Of a stretch of 64,000 nucleotides of DNA, positions 1-11,049 are shown piece after piece. The stretch's first letter is position 1; the number at the start of each line of letters is the position of its first letter. The DNA is from Aquarana catesbeiana. Its lineage: Eukaryota; Chordata; Amphibia; Anura; Ranidae. The position numbers and the translations under genes were made by a program. A model generated the notes under the pieces. The model was not told the DNA's origin. It was given only the letters and a program-made list of their open reading frames with translations, and did not search any database. The stretch lies in the NCBI RefSeq assembly GCF_042186555.1, contig NC_133326.1, positions 586,848,119 through 586,912,118 on the forward strand. The letters are read 5' to 3'.

Positions 1-39
1 AAAATTATTTCTAATAAAAAAAATAATAATAAAAATATT

Positions 40-538
40 GCAGCTTACCAATTCTTAGATGTGATGGCTGCATTAGCTTTCTTTTTAGCATTTCTTTCAC
101 ATCATTTCGCCTTGTGATCCTGCCAGTAAGTCTGTTGTTTTTCAACAGAACAAGTTCTCTTGCAGATGTAGCAGTGACATGGTTGAAACAAACCATTTAC
201 CACTAACAGGTGTGGTGATGATGGTCAGCTTCTATTTATTTTTGTAAAACCTTTATCCCAAAAGCAAGAATAAATATTGCTGTAACTACAAAAAAATTGT
301 GAGCTGAAGTTTGGCTTCATTTTGTTAAGGTATCTAAATCTGCTAGTCCATATAACACTCCTCTCCCCCAGACTGACAATGCTGCTGTCCAGAGGTGCCC
401 CTGTGCTCCTTCATTCAGAGTGGAGGCACTCTTTTACAGGAGGTGTGTTACTGGCCAGATCACCAGGTGGAAACCAGGAGTATAAAGCCTAAAAAAAGGA
501 AAAAAATGCAGCCACCACATCTAATGATTGGTAAGCTG
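40..538. repeat. Palindromic (inverted-repeat) element
   Basis: Two arms of about 35 bases (40-75 and 506-538) are near-perfect reverse complements around the core CAGCTTACCAAT. Weaker complementarity continues inward, for example GATCCTGCCAGTAA on the left against TTACTGGCCAGATC on the right. This fits a non-autonomous foldback or MITE-type element. No transposase is visible and no clear target duplication was found. Superfamily unknown. Confidence 0.6.
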
Positions 539-635
539 AAATATATTACATTTTTGGTTTTGGCTTTATTACCACTTAAACTCATGTTCCAAGAGCAATC
601 TTCATCCAATGTGGGCTCAGTTTTTTTTTTCATTA

Positions 636-1069
636 TGCCCTGTACACATGACCGGTTTTGCCGTTGGAATAAACTCCGAAGGCTTCTCCAACGGAACTCC
701 GACGGAATTCCGCTCAAGCAGTCTTGCCCACACACGATCACACCAAAGTCCGACCGTCCAGAACGCGGTGACGTACAACACGTACGACGGGACTAGAAAA
801 AGGAAGTGCAATAGCCAGTAGGCAATAGCTTCTGTCTCGTACTTGCTTCAGAGCATGCGTCGTTTTTGGTCCGTCGGAACAGCATACAGAGGAGCGGTTT
901 TCCCAATAGGAATTGGTTCCATCGGAAATATTTAGAACATGCTCCATTTCTAGGTCTGTCAGAATTAAAAAAAAAGTCCGATGAGGCATAAATGCGATCG
1001 GAATAATAGACAATGAAAAGCTTCCGTTGGACTTTTTCTGTCGGACATTCCGCTTGTGTGTACGCGGCA
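636..1069 (-). mobile_element. PIF/Harbinger-like MITE, copy 1
   Basis: The element starts TGCCCTGTACACATG and ends TGTGTACGCGGCA, an imperfect terminal inverted repeat. It is flanked on both sides by TTA (633-635 and 1070-1072). A TWA target duplication is the hallmark of PIF/Harbinger transposons, so I infer that superfamily; no transposase is present. It is 434 bases long and closely related to the copy at 29167-29602, in the opposite orientation. An open frame of about 110 codons is shared by these two copies but not by the one at 56174, so I do not call it a gene. Confidence 0.75.
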
Positions 1070-1072
1070 TTA

Positions 1073-1925
1073 GTTTCCCTCTTATCATTTCATCAATAAG
1101 AGCAAAAAAACTCAAAGATAACAACCAAATCTCTCAAAGAAAAGGTGCTATAAATTATATTTTGGATTAACCATCGTGTCCAAGTTCCCGGATTTTACAA
1201 TCACGTTGCAGAACTTTAGGCTTTAGGAACAAAGGAGTTCTTTAATGTACTGAGACCTGTATAACAAGTGTCATCTACTGCTGTCAAAGTTTAGAAAATT
1301 TGCTGTCATTATATTCCAAGGCAGTGAATATAAGGAACGCTAAGTCCTTCTGATTAGTAGCAGGTTTGTAATTCTTAAACATACTAACTCTAGTAGTAAA
1401 AGACATTGCATGCTCACCATGGTGTAGAAGAAAAGATGCAGGCTGCTATAGAGAATCCATCCTTGTCACCAACCTTGGTGTATCCTGTAGTCTGGGAGGC
1501 AGAGTAGTTATGGAGTGCTTTATTAACAAGTTCAGGTCTTCTGAGTATATCATAACAGAAAAAGGAACTATCTACCGGCCAAAGGTATAGACAACAAATC
1601 TGCCTAGCACCTGCTGCATCTGACAATGACAGAAGCAGGCGTGAGCTAGATGCACTGCAAGCATCATGTATGTCATCTCCAAGTGAATCAGTGTTGATTT
1701 TTAAACTAGGCAAATCGACTTGTAATGTCTACTTCACTTCAAAGCTGAACTATAGGCAGACAGCTAAATACATAGATCAAAACATATAAGAATGTTGTTC
1801 TACCTGCCAAACAGTTTGCATTTCTGTACATTCAGTTTTGAGATGTACACATTCCTAGCACACAGTACAGCTCTGTCTGGCAGGACATGAGGCCTAATTT
1901 TTCCTCTGCTGCAATTCAGTAACAG
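1073..1925. other. Unassigned stretch
   Basis: I see no coding signal, tandem repeat or recognisable mobile element here. The longest open frame (1414-1713, minus) has no recognisable motif. It may be unique genomic sequence. Confidence 0.4.
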
Positions 1926-1928
1926 TAA

Positions 1929-2362
1929 TTCCCTGTACACATGATCGGACATTGATTGGACATTCCGACAACAAAATCCTAGGATTTTTTCCGACGGATG
2001 TTGGCTCAAACTTGTCTTGCATACACACGGTCGCACAAAGTTGTCGGAAAATCCGATCGGTCTGAACGCGGTGACGTAAAACACGTACGTCGGGACTATA
2101 AATGGGGCAGTGGCCAATAGCTTTCGTCTCTTAATTTATTCTGCGCATGCGTGGCACTTTGTGCGTCGGATTTGTGTACACACGATCGGAATTTAACCAA
2201 TCGGATTTTGTTGTTGGAAAATTTTATAGCCTGCTCTCAAACTTTGTGTGTTGGAAATTCCGACGGAAAAAGTCCGATGGAGCCCACACAGGATCGGAAT
2301 TTCCGACAACACAATCCGATCGCACTTTTTTCATCGGAAAATCCGACCGTGTGTACAGGGCA
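1929..2362 (+). mobile_element. PIF/Harbinger-like MITE, copy 2
   Basis: The ends are TTCCCTGTACACATG and TGTGTACAGGGCA, flanked by TAA on both sides (1926-1928 and 2363-2365). At 434 bases it has the length of copy 1. It shares the internal CGCGGTGACGTA...ACACGTACG block but is diverged, and it holds an internal terminus-like motif near 2173 (GTGTACACACGATCGG). It probably belongs to a different subfamily or is a recombinant of two. Confidence 0.72.
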
Positions 2363-2520
2363 TAACACGTTTCCTCCCCATCCTGTGATTGGACAGTAAA
2401 GGGAGAAGTAGGAGGCTGGATTGACTTATCAGCATGCTCCTTGCAGTGCAGCACAACTAACTGACTCCTTTTGTTGCTTGTTCCTCCTCCATTCTGAGCT
2501 CTGCGTTGCAGTGAATTACA

Positions 2521-3419
2521 TGTAGCACCCTCTAGCTTTGTGTGCTAGATGTGCTGGATGTACATAGTGGTAAGCTGTAGTATAGGTAACTTTAGCCTGG
2601 CTGAGAGCAAGGCTGGGTTGAATCTGGGTCAGGTCAAACAGCACCCCTGGTACCTCCCCCTACTTGCTGGAACCTTGAAGAAGCTTCCAGAAAAATTGGT
2701 GGGAGGTTAGGAGGAGCTGCTTGAAGTATTAAGGCGGGCCCCAGTATATACTCTCAAATACTCTGGGTCATGCCAGCAGGGGGGTGACCTCAGGCCAGGG
2801 GCTCAGGTGCTGGAGGGATCCTCTAACAACACATGGAAGAGTTCTGTCCTGCATGCACGGAAGTAGGTGTGAGGGCAGTACATTCAGGATTTCTCCAGGA
2901 GAAGACAACCGGGCTGGTGAGTGTGCATTCTGGGAGGACTGTGGAGAAGTAGCCAGGTGGGCTGGTGAAAGAGGCAGCTGCAGCCAAGCAGGCTGGCAGT
3001 GAATGAAGAGGTGGTGCTGGGATCAGTAGCCACAGGGATGTAAGATGGACACTATATTTTGCTACACAACCCAAGGGGCCGGGGTCCCCGCCTGTAAAGG
3101 GTTTTTGCTTCAAGATCTGACAATTGTCTTTTTTATCAGATCATCTATCAGTGTGCTAGCTAGGATTTCTGCAAGCAAGTGTGCTGGAGGAAGCAGAGGA
3201 GTGTATATAGCCTGTATATAGGAGAGTTGTCCCTGAAGAGTTCTTTAAAGTCAAGTGGGCATCCCATAATACCCCTATTCCCTATCTATATTTTATCCCC
3301 TTAATAAAAACACAAAAACAAGCACTGGACTGTTTTTTTACTCTGGGAGCCTGTGAAAATTCTGTGTGCCTGGCTGTGCAGGGTGGGGGACTCCAATCCA
3401 CCACGTTGGGTGCGCTACA
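2521..3419 (+). mobile_element. Solo LTR of a retrotransposon
   Basis: The 899-base unit begins TGTAGCACCCTCTAGC and ends GGGTGCGCTACA, giving the TG...CA ends of an LTR. It is flanked by TACA on both sides (2517-2520 and 3420-3423), a 4-base target duplication. Inside are a TATA-like CAGTATATACTC near 2742 and an AATAAA polyadenylation signal near 3302, in the expected order. There is no internal retrotransposon sequence next to it, so it is a solo LTR left by recombination between two LTRs. A related fragment lies on the minus strand at 42905-44256. Clade (gypsy or retrovirus-like) is not decided by this sequence. Confidence 0.82.
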
Positions 3420-3748
3420 TACAAAGGTGTCCTTTTATGAAACTGAGATCAGCAGCGATCCCGAGTCTCACCGCTGATCTCAGCTCATGACCAGTTTATG
3501 AAACTGAGATAATCAGCGGAGAACATGTTCTCCGCTGATTATATCAGCACAGTGAGAATTTGTAACTGACTTCACAGAAACGGCCAGTTTATGAAGGAGC
3601 GATCTCAGCACCTCACTGGCGATCTGTGACAGAATTCTCACTTTCTGATTCACCATTTCAGAAGTGGAGAATCAGAGTGAGAAGCCTGAAACTGGCTGAT
3701 ATTCTGGAGAAAGTACACACCCCAAAACCAGCAGGATAGGAATTTATA

Positions 3749-4212
<464 letters not shown>

Positions 4213-4239
4213 TTTTTTTTTTAGATGTTCACGTCTCTG

Positions 4240-4605
4240 GCTGGGTTCACACTTGTGCGATGCCGGACATCGCACAGGAATCGCATGTAATTCGCAGCAC
4301 ACTGCCATTCACATTACATGCGATGTCTGTACGTTGCGATATCAGCTGTACAGGTAGTATGGCTGATATCGCACCGCATTCAGAGCAAACACGCACAGGA
4401 CCCTTTTTTCTGTTCGGACCAGAATCGGATCGCATGTCCGGACTGTCAGTTCGCAGTGCGATATGCAAGCTGAACTGGGGGTGTCGTTAACAATGTATTG
4501 ACACTCCCCAGCGATTCGCATATGGCAGTGTGAACTGACATGCGAGTCGGTGCGATGCGGGAACCCGCAGTGGATTCGCAGTGTTCTCGCATTGCACCAG
4601 TTTAT
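4240..4605. repeat. Inverted-repeat MITE (GGTTCACACTTGTGCGATGC)
   Basis: The left end (GGGTTCACACTTGTGCGATG) is mirrored loosely by GTGCGATGCGGGAACCCGC and CGCATTGCACCAG on the right, with many internal CGCAT/ATGCG hairpins. It sits inside the 3426-5158 element. It appears to be a non-autonomous element with a degraded right end; no target duplication is clear. Confidence 0.5.
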
Positions 4606-5158
4606 CAATTTTTATGTTTATCAATTATGAAATATATTTTATTTTAATTTATTAATAAATATTTATACTTGTATACTTTATTAAAATTATTTTTTTAATG
4701 ATTATAAATGTATTTTGCATTTATATGAATGGTGTATAGCTGCATTACATATGTGCATTACATTCATTTACTATACACCATTCACATTTAAATAGGGACA
4801 TGTATGATCTTTAAATATTGATAAAAACAATGTTTTTTTTATAATTAGGTTAATGTATATTGTGTAGGGGGAATTTAACTTTATTATTTTATTAATATGT
4901 TGGGGAATAATGTGTGCTGATTTGTGTTAAACTTTTGTATTTTATGGTTCCTCATACTGTAATCCCGCTATATCACGCGAGATTACAGTGAGAGGAGCCA
5001 TTCTCAGGAGTTCCCGGGGTTTGTAGATCGCTCCTCAACTCAACATGAGAAGCAATCTACACACTTTCATAAACAGGCACTCAGAGGAGAGCGATCTCCT
5101 CTGAGAATGCCTGAGAACTGAAAAGCGGTATTTTACCGCACTTTCATAAAAGGACACC

Positions 5159-5989
5159 AAAAAGCAGATACCAAGTCAAAATGAGGTACCTACACTGTTT
5201 TCATGAAAATACTTTAGCATATAATTACAGAGCTATAAGTGTTTTCTTTTTTTATGTCTTACTGGAATTTACCTCAAAAGCTGATCTCGAGCCTCCACAG
5301 CGCCTTTAACTAATCACTGGCATAGCAAAAACAACCTAAAGTACCTAAATGTACTCACTTAAACCTATTATCAAGTGACATTCAGACCCGACCTTCTCCT
5401 GTGCCCAGGTGGAGGGGGTCCTTCTTCAGGTACCCCCGTCACTTCCTATTGGCAGTCCAATGGTGGGGTCCTCTCAGGATCCAGAAGTGAAGTCTCAGTA
5501 GTGATGTCAGCATTAGGTAACCATCAGGAACTGGCACATTTGCAGCCCTGGATTATCACCCCCAGCTCTCACACCCAGAATTTGCTGAGGATCCTAGATG
5601 ATGGACTTAAAATATTAAAACTTACTTTGCCTCATGTAAGAATGAGAAAGAGGGCACAAGCATTTGGGCATGACAACATGGACATGCGTTTGCCCCTCCC
5701 TTTCTTAATATAAAAAAAAAAAAAGTTATATGTTCACATATTATATGCAAAATAGAAACGGGTGGAAAACGGGAGCAAGGAGACTGGGATATGCATCACG
5801 TGACCTCTGGAAAATTCCCAGAAAGTCACGTGATGCAATTGGAAAATTTTAGAAGTAGGGCTTATTAAAAATAGGACCCCGCTTTGAGGTAAACCACCAG
5901 TGGGTCTGTCACAGCTGAAGGAGCTCCACCTCACCGTTGTCATGTCCACTAAATCACTAGTGAGGCAGGTGCTGGAGTGGGCAGGTAGC
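5159..5989. other. Unassigned stretch upstream of the Ngaro gag
   Basis: No convincing gene. It includes a small inverted pair around 5797-5836 (ATGCATCACGTGAC...GTCACGTGATGCA). The old Ngaro element probably begins somewhere in 5750-5990, but I could not find its terminal repeat, so the left boundary is open. Confidence 0.35.
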
Positions 5990-6567
5990 AGTGGTGGGAG
6001 AAGAATGCCTGCAGCGGTGCCTTCATTTGGCTGACGAAGAAGAGACACGGCAGGGACAGAAAACAGAAGAAACAGCTGAGAGAAATGAAGGCTCTCCTGT
6101 TAACCACCTGGGGAGAGGGAGACCGCCATTAAGGAGCCCTGAACAGAGCAGTCACAGCTGCAGAGGTCCGCCATTCCGGCGCCCCCACCTCTGGGTATTA
6201 CAGAACAGCAGCAGAGACCGCTGGAAAATGCAGCCGCGGTGAATGGACATATCAGAACAAGTCAGAGGAATAAGAAAAAACAGAAGGTTCTATCCCTATC
6301 ACCACCCAGAAGAGGCAGAGGTAGACCCATTCAAGTTATTCAGAGTGGGGAACATGAGGAGATTCCAGTCACAGGAGCAGTTGCTGGGCAATAGGCTAGT
6401 CACAGCTCCTGGCAAGTAAACCATGAAACTAGCCTAATGTCAGAGCATGGGCAGCCAATACCCTCTCTGACGAGCGGAAGAATCAGAGAGCAGCATATAG
6501 CTGCTCCCATTCACAATAATGCACCAACACCACCTAGTGTTGACGGTGAGTTATACAGCATACTAAG
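5990..6567 (+). pseudogene. gag: Ngaro gag, N-terminal part
   Basis: Several overlapping open stretches in different frames encode a polar, Arg/Gly/Pro-rich segment (for example RRGRGRP near 6311) and a Ser/Pro/His-rich one (6437-6564). The frame is cut at 6567 by the split-repeat YR element and continues after 11052 with similar Asn/Ser-rich composition. Assignment rests mainly on position directly upstream of the recognisable gag zinc-finger segment. The start codon is uncertain and the segment has frameshifts. Confidence 0.5.
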
Positions 6568-6662
6568 TGTAAGGCTGACCACAGGTCAGCCTGTAATTGT
6601 AGGAGGAGTCAGGCTGCATAAAGCCTGCCCTCCTTTGCCTCCTTCCCTGTGGTCGTTGGATC
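6568..6662 (+). repeat. Split repeat block A1
   Basis: Begins TGTAAGGCTGACCACAGGTC and ends GGTCGTTGGATC. The matching block A2 is at 10786-10880. The first bases contain a short inverted pair (GGCTGACC...GGTCAGCC). Confidence 0.9.
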
Positions 6663-7324
6663 CTCTGTAGGTACGTCATTTCCGGGCGACTCTGATGTCA
6701 CTTCCGGGTTCGGATCTCGTGCGGTGCCTCGCTTCTGCTGTCCCCTCCTGCTTCTCGGCTTCTTCATTGACAGCGCTTGTCTGCAGCTTCTGGCACGGCA
6801 GAGGCGCTGGTCAGGGGAGTGGCGGCTTCCCTACTTTTTCACCTCGCTCCGGGTTCAGTTTGACATGTGGGGGTGCGTGGGGGGGGAAGGTGTGTTGAGG
6901 GGTCATGTGTGGTTCTGTCAGGGGACATCAGATCCTTAGGGCCCAGGAGCAGGCTGGAGGGGGTCTCTGGTGGATTGAGGAGCAGCTCCGTCAGGGACCC
7001 CCGGCCTCGGCTCAGCTCCGTGGCATCATAACATTCTCGCCAGCCACTATTCTCTGGTATCCTGGGCATGTCGCGTCAAGTATTTCTGGTCAAAGAAGGT
7101 TTTTTTTTTTTAAAGAACCCTCACGTTCCTGTTTGTTTCCTTCTATAGTGGTTTTCCACATTGCAGCAGGGTGCTCAGGATTCTGTTTGGTGGTTCCCTA
7201 GCAGTTCAGGTATGTATTGTAGGTTTTGTTTAGGTTTGACACTTTTCTCACACATTACGGACGTCCACATCTGTTCCACTGCTAAACAAATTTAAAAATA
7301 AATAAATAAATAAATAAAACGTTC

Positions 7325-7865
7325 TCATGCAATTTACGTTTTCAGGCAATTTACGGTTTTCATGCGATTTACGGTTTCTCATGCATTTACGGTTTCTCGT
7401 GCATTTTACGGTTTCTCGCGCATTTTACGGTTTTCCTGCGATTTACAGTTTCTCATGCATTTTACGTTTTTTCATGCAATTTACGGTTTCTCATGCAATT
7501 TACACCGAAATTTACAGTTTCTCATGTAGTTTACGGTTTCTCATGCATTTTACGGTTTCTCATGCATTTTACGTTTTTTTTCATGCGATTTATGGTTTCT
7601 CATGCATTTTACGGTTTCTCATGCATTTTACGGTTTTCATACAAATTACAATCTCTCATGCATTTTTACGGTTTCTCATGCTTTGTTACGGTTTTTCATG
7701 CATTTTACGGTTGCTCATGCATTTTACGGTTTTCATACAATTTACGATCTCTCTTGCATTTTTACGGTTTTTCATGCTTTGTTACGGTTTCTCATGCAAA
7801 TTACGGTTTCTCATGAAATGTACGGTTTCTCATGCAATTATGGTTTCTCATGCAATTTGTCACTT
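7325..7865 (+). repeat. Minisatellite, about 19-21-base unit (TTTCTCATGCATTTTACGG)
   Basis: More than 20 imperfect copies of a unit like TTTCTCATGCATTTTACGG, with variants GCAATTTACGG and ATACAATTTACG. It lies inside the split-repeat YR element. The unit has no stop codon in several frames, which creates long Phe/Ser/His-rich open frames that I do not regard as genes. Confidence 0.95.
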
Positions 7866-7889
7866 CTTATGCCTATTCATGTTTTTCTT

Positions 7890-8240
7890 ACATTTCCCAT
7901 GTTTCTCACGTTTTCCCATGTTTCTCACGTTTTCCCATGGTTTTCCATGTTTCTCATGTCTTCCCATGTTTCTCACGTTTTCCCATGCTTCTCTCGTTTT
8001 CCCATGCTTCTCTCGTTTTCCCATGTTTTTCTCTTTTTCCCATGCTTTCTTACGTTTTCCCAAGTTTCTCTCGTTTTCCCAAGTTTCTCTCGTTTTCCCA
8101 AGTTTCTCTCGTTTTCCCAAGTTTCTCTCGTTTTCCCAAGTTTCTCTCGTTTTCCCAAGTTTCTCTCGTTTTCCCAAGCTTTCTCGCGTTTTCCCATGCT
8201 TTCTCGCATTTTCCCATGCTTTCTCACGTTTCATGTCATA
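7890..8240 (+). repeat. Minisatellite, about 19-base unit (TCTCTCGTTTTCCCAAGTT)
   Basis: Tandem copies of TTTCTCTCGTTTTCCCAAG. The copies at about 8060-8185 are nearly identical, implying recent expansion; flanking copies have CCATG in place of CCAAG. It shares the TTTCTC start with the 7325-7865 array, so the two probably derive from a common ancestral unit. Confidence 0.95.
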
Positions 8241-8784
8241 TGCTTTTTTATGTCACGGCCTTTCGTTCGCTGCATTTCCGTTAGCTAGTGCTCACATCCA
8301 GGGTCTGTCACGTCTACAGATCCATACGGGCTGAGGTTTCGTTTTAATTGAATGTTGTCTCACAATCTTCCCGCCTTTTTCCATACGTCATACGTGCACG
8401 TTCATCATTACACCTTTACTACTACCCACCACAGTCTGTGGGTACCTTAGCCCTGAGTGTCCGTTTTAATTTTCTGTCCTGGAGCCGCAGGTTGCTCTGG
8501 CTCGCTTACTGCATACAGTAGGGTGGTGTCGTCATTAGGTTCACATTCTTGCGCTCTTGGTCTTGTCATTTCTGCACCCACTTGTCAGGTACCAGGGGTG
8601 TTATGTCATGGGCTGGTTGTCTGTAATGTTATCTGGTTGCTTTCACACAGCTGGGTTTTCCATGTTCTGCCACTGCAGGTTACCCATCACGTCTATGGGT
8701 TTAACGGATTGAGGTGATCGTTTTTAATGGGCTTGTTCGGTGGCAAGTCTCCTCATCTGTTCTTACGCTGCTTATGCATTTCAT

Positions 8785-9035
8785 ACAAATGCACGTTTCT
8801 CATGCAATTTACGTTTCTCATGCAATTTACGTTTCTCATGCAATTTACATTTCTCATGCAATTTACGTTTCTCATGCAATTTACGTTTCTTATATGCAAT
8901 TTTCGTTTTCTTATGCAATTTTCGTTTTCTTATGCAATTTACACTTCTCATGCAATTTACACTTCTCATGCAATTTACACTTCTCACGCAATTTTCGTTT
9001 CTCATGCAAGTTACCTTTCTCATGCAATTTGTTGT
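8785..9035 (+). repeat. Minisatellite, 18-base unit (TTTCTCATGCAATTTACG)
   Basis: About 13 copies of TTTCTCATGCAATTTACG and close variants (ACATTTCTCATG, TTTCTTATGCAATTTTCG). It is a second, separate island of the same repeat type, about 550 bases from the preceding array. Non-repetitive sequence at 8245-8780 lies between. Confidence 0.93.
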
Positions 9036-10039
9036 TTCTATGCTAAACTCACATTTTTCATGTTTCTCTCGTTTTCCCAGGTTTCTCATGTTTTCCCAAT
9101 GTTACTCTCATTTCTCATGTTTCTCACGTTGTTCATCAATTCACGTTCTCGTGCTACCGGCGTTTCTCATGTAGTTTGCGGTTTTCCTGCAGCCTTGGTT
9201 CTCATGCTGCTCACGTTTTCGTCAGCTCGCGCTATACATGGGTTTCGTTCCTTCACGCAGCTTACGTTCCTGTCACAGGTTTCTCAGTCTGCTCACGTTT
9301 CTCTCGCAGTTCATGTTGCTCACCCAGTGGTGTGTCATTTCCACTCAGTTCATGGTTACTATTTTCATCTTTTTGCGGGGTACCGTTCATATGTTTTGTC
9401 CTCTCGGTTGAGTTGGTCAGTTTTATTTGGTGTGGGCAGCAGCAATTCTTCTCATCCAGGTTACATTCTTATCTCGGTTCTGTTTTATAAATTTACATCT
9501 TACCACTTACTTCAGCACCTGGATATGTTTTCAGGTTGCAAATTCCGCTTGGCAGGACATGTCTCAAGCAGCGGATACTGGGGACTTCGCTTCTATCTCT
9601 CCTTCTCCAGCTGGTTGGGTCGGAGCACAGTAGCTCACCCTCTCTCGGAACCTGGTCCGTCCCAAGGCTTCATTATTTCACACTCGGCTAGCTTCAATTC
9701 TTGACCCGATGGCAGTATTCCTACGCGGTGGATTGCTTTCCCAGCTTCGGCGCGGAAAGCCCAGATTTTTACGTTACTATTCCCTTGCTCGTCGAGCGCA
9801 AGTGCGGAGCAGGTTACCCAGCGGACTGCGGTTTCTTCCTACTACTTGATTTTTGTTTTTTGCTTTTAACTCATATCAGCCTGCAGGACTATCGGGGCGT
9901 ATCTGGCTGGGACTCAGCATTTCATGTTGTTGGTAGACCCCGACAGGCCTTTCTTTATTTTCTGCGCACTCTATTTAAGCCGTCCTCAGGGATCCTGAAG
10001 AGTAGCCCTCCTGCTGTGCTCAGCAGACTTCTCATCATG

Positions 10040-10340
10040 GGTCATGTTTTCGTGTCGTATCTGTCATGCTCTCAAGGTCTCCTTTGCATTGGGTACCAGC
10101 TTGGTGCTCAAGGCAACGCTGTACCCGGCCTTTTGGGGGTCCTGAGGCCAGGGGAGTTGCTCTTCTGTCCAGGGTCTCACTTACTTTTGGCCAAATCAAC
10201 GGGTTTTGCACCCCGGCCTTTTCTGTTTACATCTGCATGCTCGCAAGACACAGCAAGCGGCTCTGTCATCAGGTTTTGGAGCCTGGCAAGGCGTGGTGCC
10301 CGGTGTTGGTTTAAACCAGCCCGGCAGTGCTACATCCGAT
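10040..10340 (+). pseudogene. Possible tyrosine recombinase remnant in the split-repeat element
   Basis: Across shifting frames there is a stretch resembling the first catalytic block of DIRS-type tyrosine recombinases: an LKATLYPAFWG-like segment followed, after a frameshift, by LRPGELL at about 10140-10160. No HxxR or terminal Tyr block can be placed with confidence downstream. The call depends on a short motif and on the YR-type ends of the element. Confidence 0.35.
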
Positions 10341-10673
10341 AAACCCAGGGATGGTCCTCAGTTGCCTTTTCCTAGCACTCCCCTCTCTGTAGCTCAATGC
10401 ATACTTCATTGCCCTTTTTTGGCCAATTGGGGTCTGGACCCTAAGGCATACTTTGGCATTCATTCAAGATAGGTGCAGCTTCTTTGAATTTGCGCCAGGG
10501 GGCCCTGGCCCTTATTTGGTATTTGGGGTAGGTGGAGGTCGTCTTGTTTCTCTGGGTATGTCCCAGAGCCACTTTGGAGAGACCACAAGTGGCTGTCAAT
10601 TTGGCAGATTGTACGTTAATTCTGTGGGTAATAAATCTTGCTGTTAAAGCTTTCATCCTACTGGGTTTAGTTT

Positions 10674-10782
10674 TGCCCCCTTTTAGGCATACTGACCACG
10701 TGACCCAGGCACACTTCAGGTCCATGTTCTCTGTTGCTCTTTTGTTTCTTTCCTACACTATCCAAAGATTGACTCCGAGTAC
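10674..10782 (+). repeat. Split repeat block B1
   Basis: Begins TGCCCCCTTTTAGGCATACT and ends GATTGACTCCGAGTAC. It is followed by AAG and then block A2. Its partner B2 lies at 10942-11049. Confidence 0.9.
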
Positions 10783-10785
10783 AAG

Positions 10786-10880
10786 TGTAAGGCTGACCGC
10801 AGGTCAGCCTGTAATTGTAGGAGGAGTCAAGCTGCATAAAGCCTGCCCTCCTTTGCCTCTTTCCCTGTGGTCGTTGGATC
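10786..10880 (+). repeat. Split repeat block A2
   Basis: A copy of A1 with about three base differences in 95. It is followed by about 60 bases of pyrimidine-rich sequence (10881-10941) that are not repeated elsewhere in the element. Confidence 0.9.
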
Positions 10881-10941
10881 TCGTGTCCCACCCACCCATT
10901 CCCTTTCTTTTTTTCATTTTATTTCATTTCATACTTGGGTA

Positions 10942-11049
10942 TGCCCCCTTTTAGGCATACTGACCACGTGACCCAGGCACACTTCAGGTCCATGTTCTCT
11001 GTTGCTCTTTGTTTCTTTCCTACACTATCCACGGATTGACTCCGAGTAC
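10942..11049 (+). repeat. Split repeat block B2
   Basis: A copy of B1 with one single-base deletion in a T run and two substitutions (CCAAAG against CCACGG). The right border of the element is the AAG at 11050-11052, after which the gag frame of the older element resumes. Confidence 0.9.

Noticed and set aside
738..1124. Minus-strand open frame shared with the plus-strand frame at 29102-29500
   Set aside because: Both lie in two recent copies of one MITE, and the frame is closed in the copy at 56174. Shared descent, not coding constraint, explains it.
6437..6670. A single gene running from 6437 across 6567
   Set aside because: The frame crosses the border of the split-repeat element, so its second half belongs to another element.
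7327..8334. Open frame of 335 codons, Phe/Ser/His-rich, and overlapping frames on both strands
   Set aside because: It is produced by a minisatellite whose unit lacks stop codons. Composition follows the repeat, there is no domain, and the frames overlap on both strands.
7325..9035. CRISPR-like array
   Set aside because: Units are contiguous without spacers and the context is a eukaryotic transposon; it is a minisatellite.
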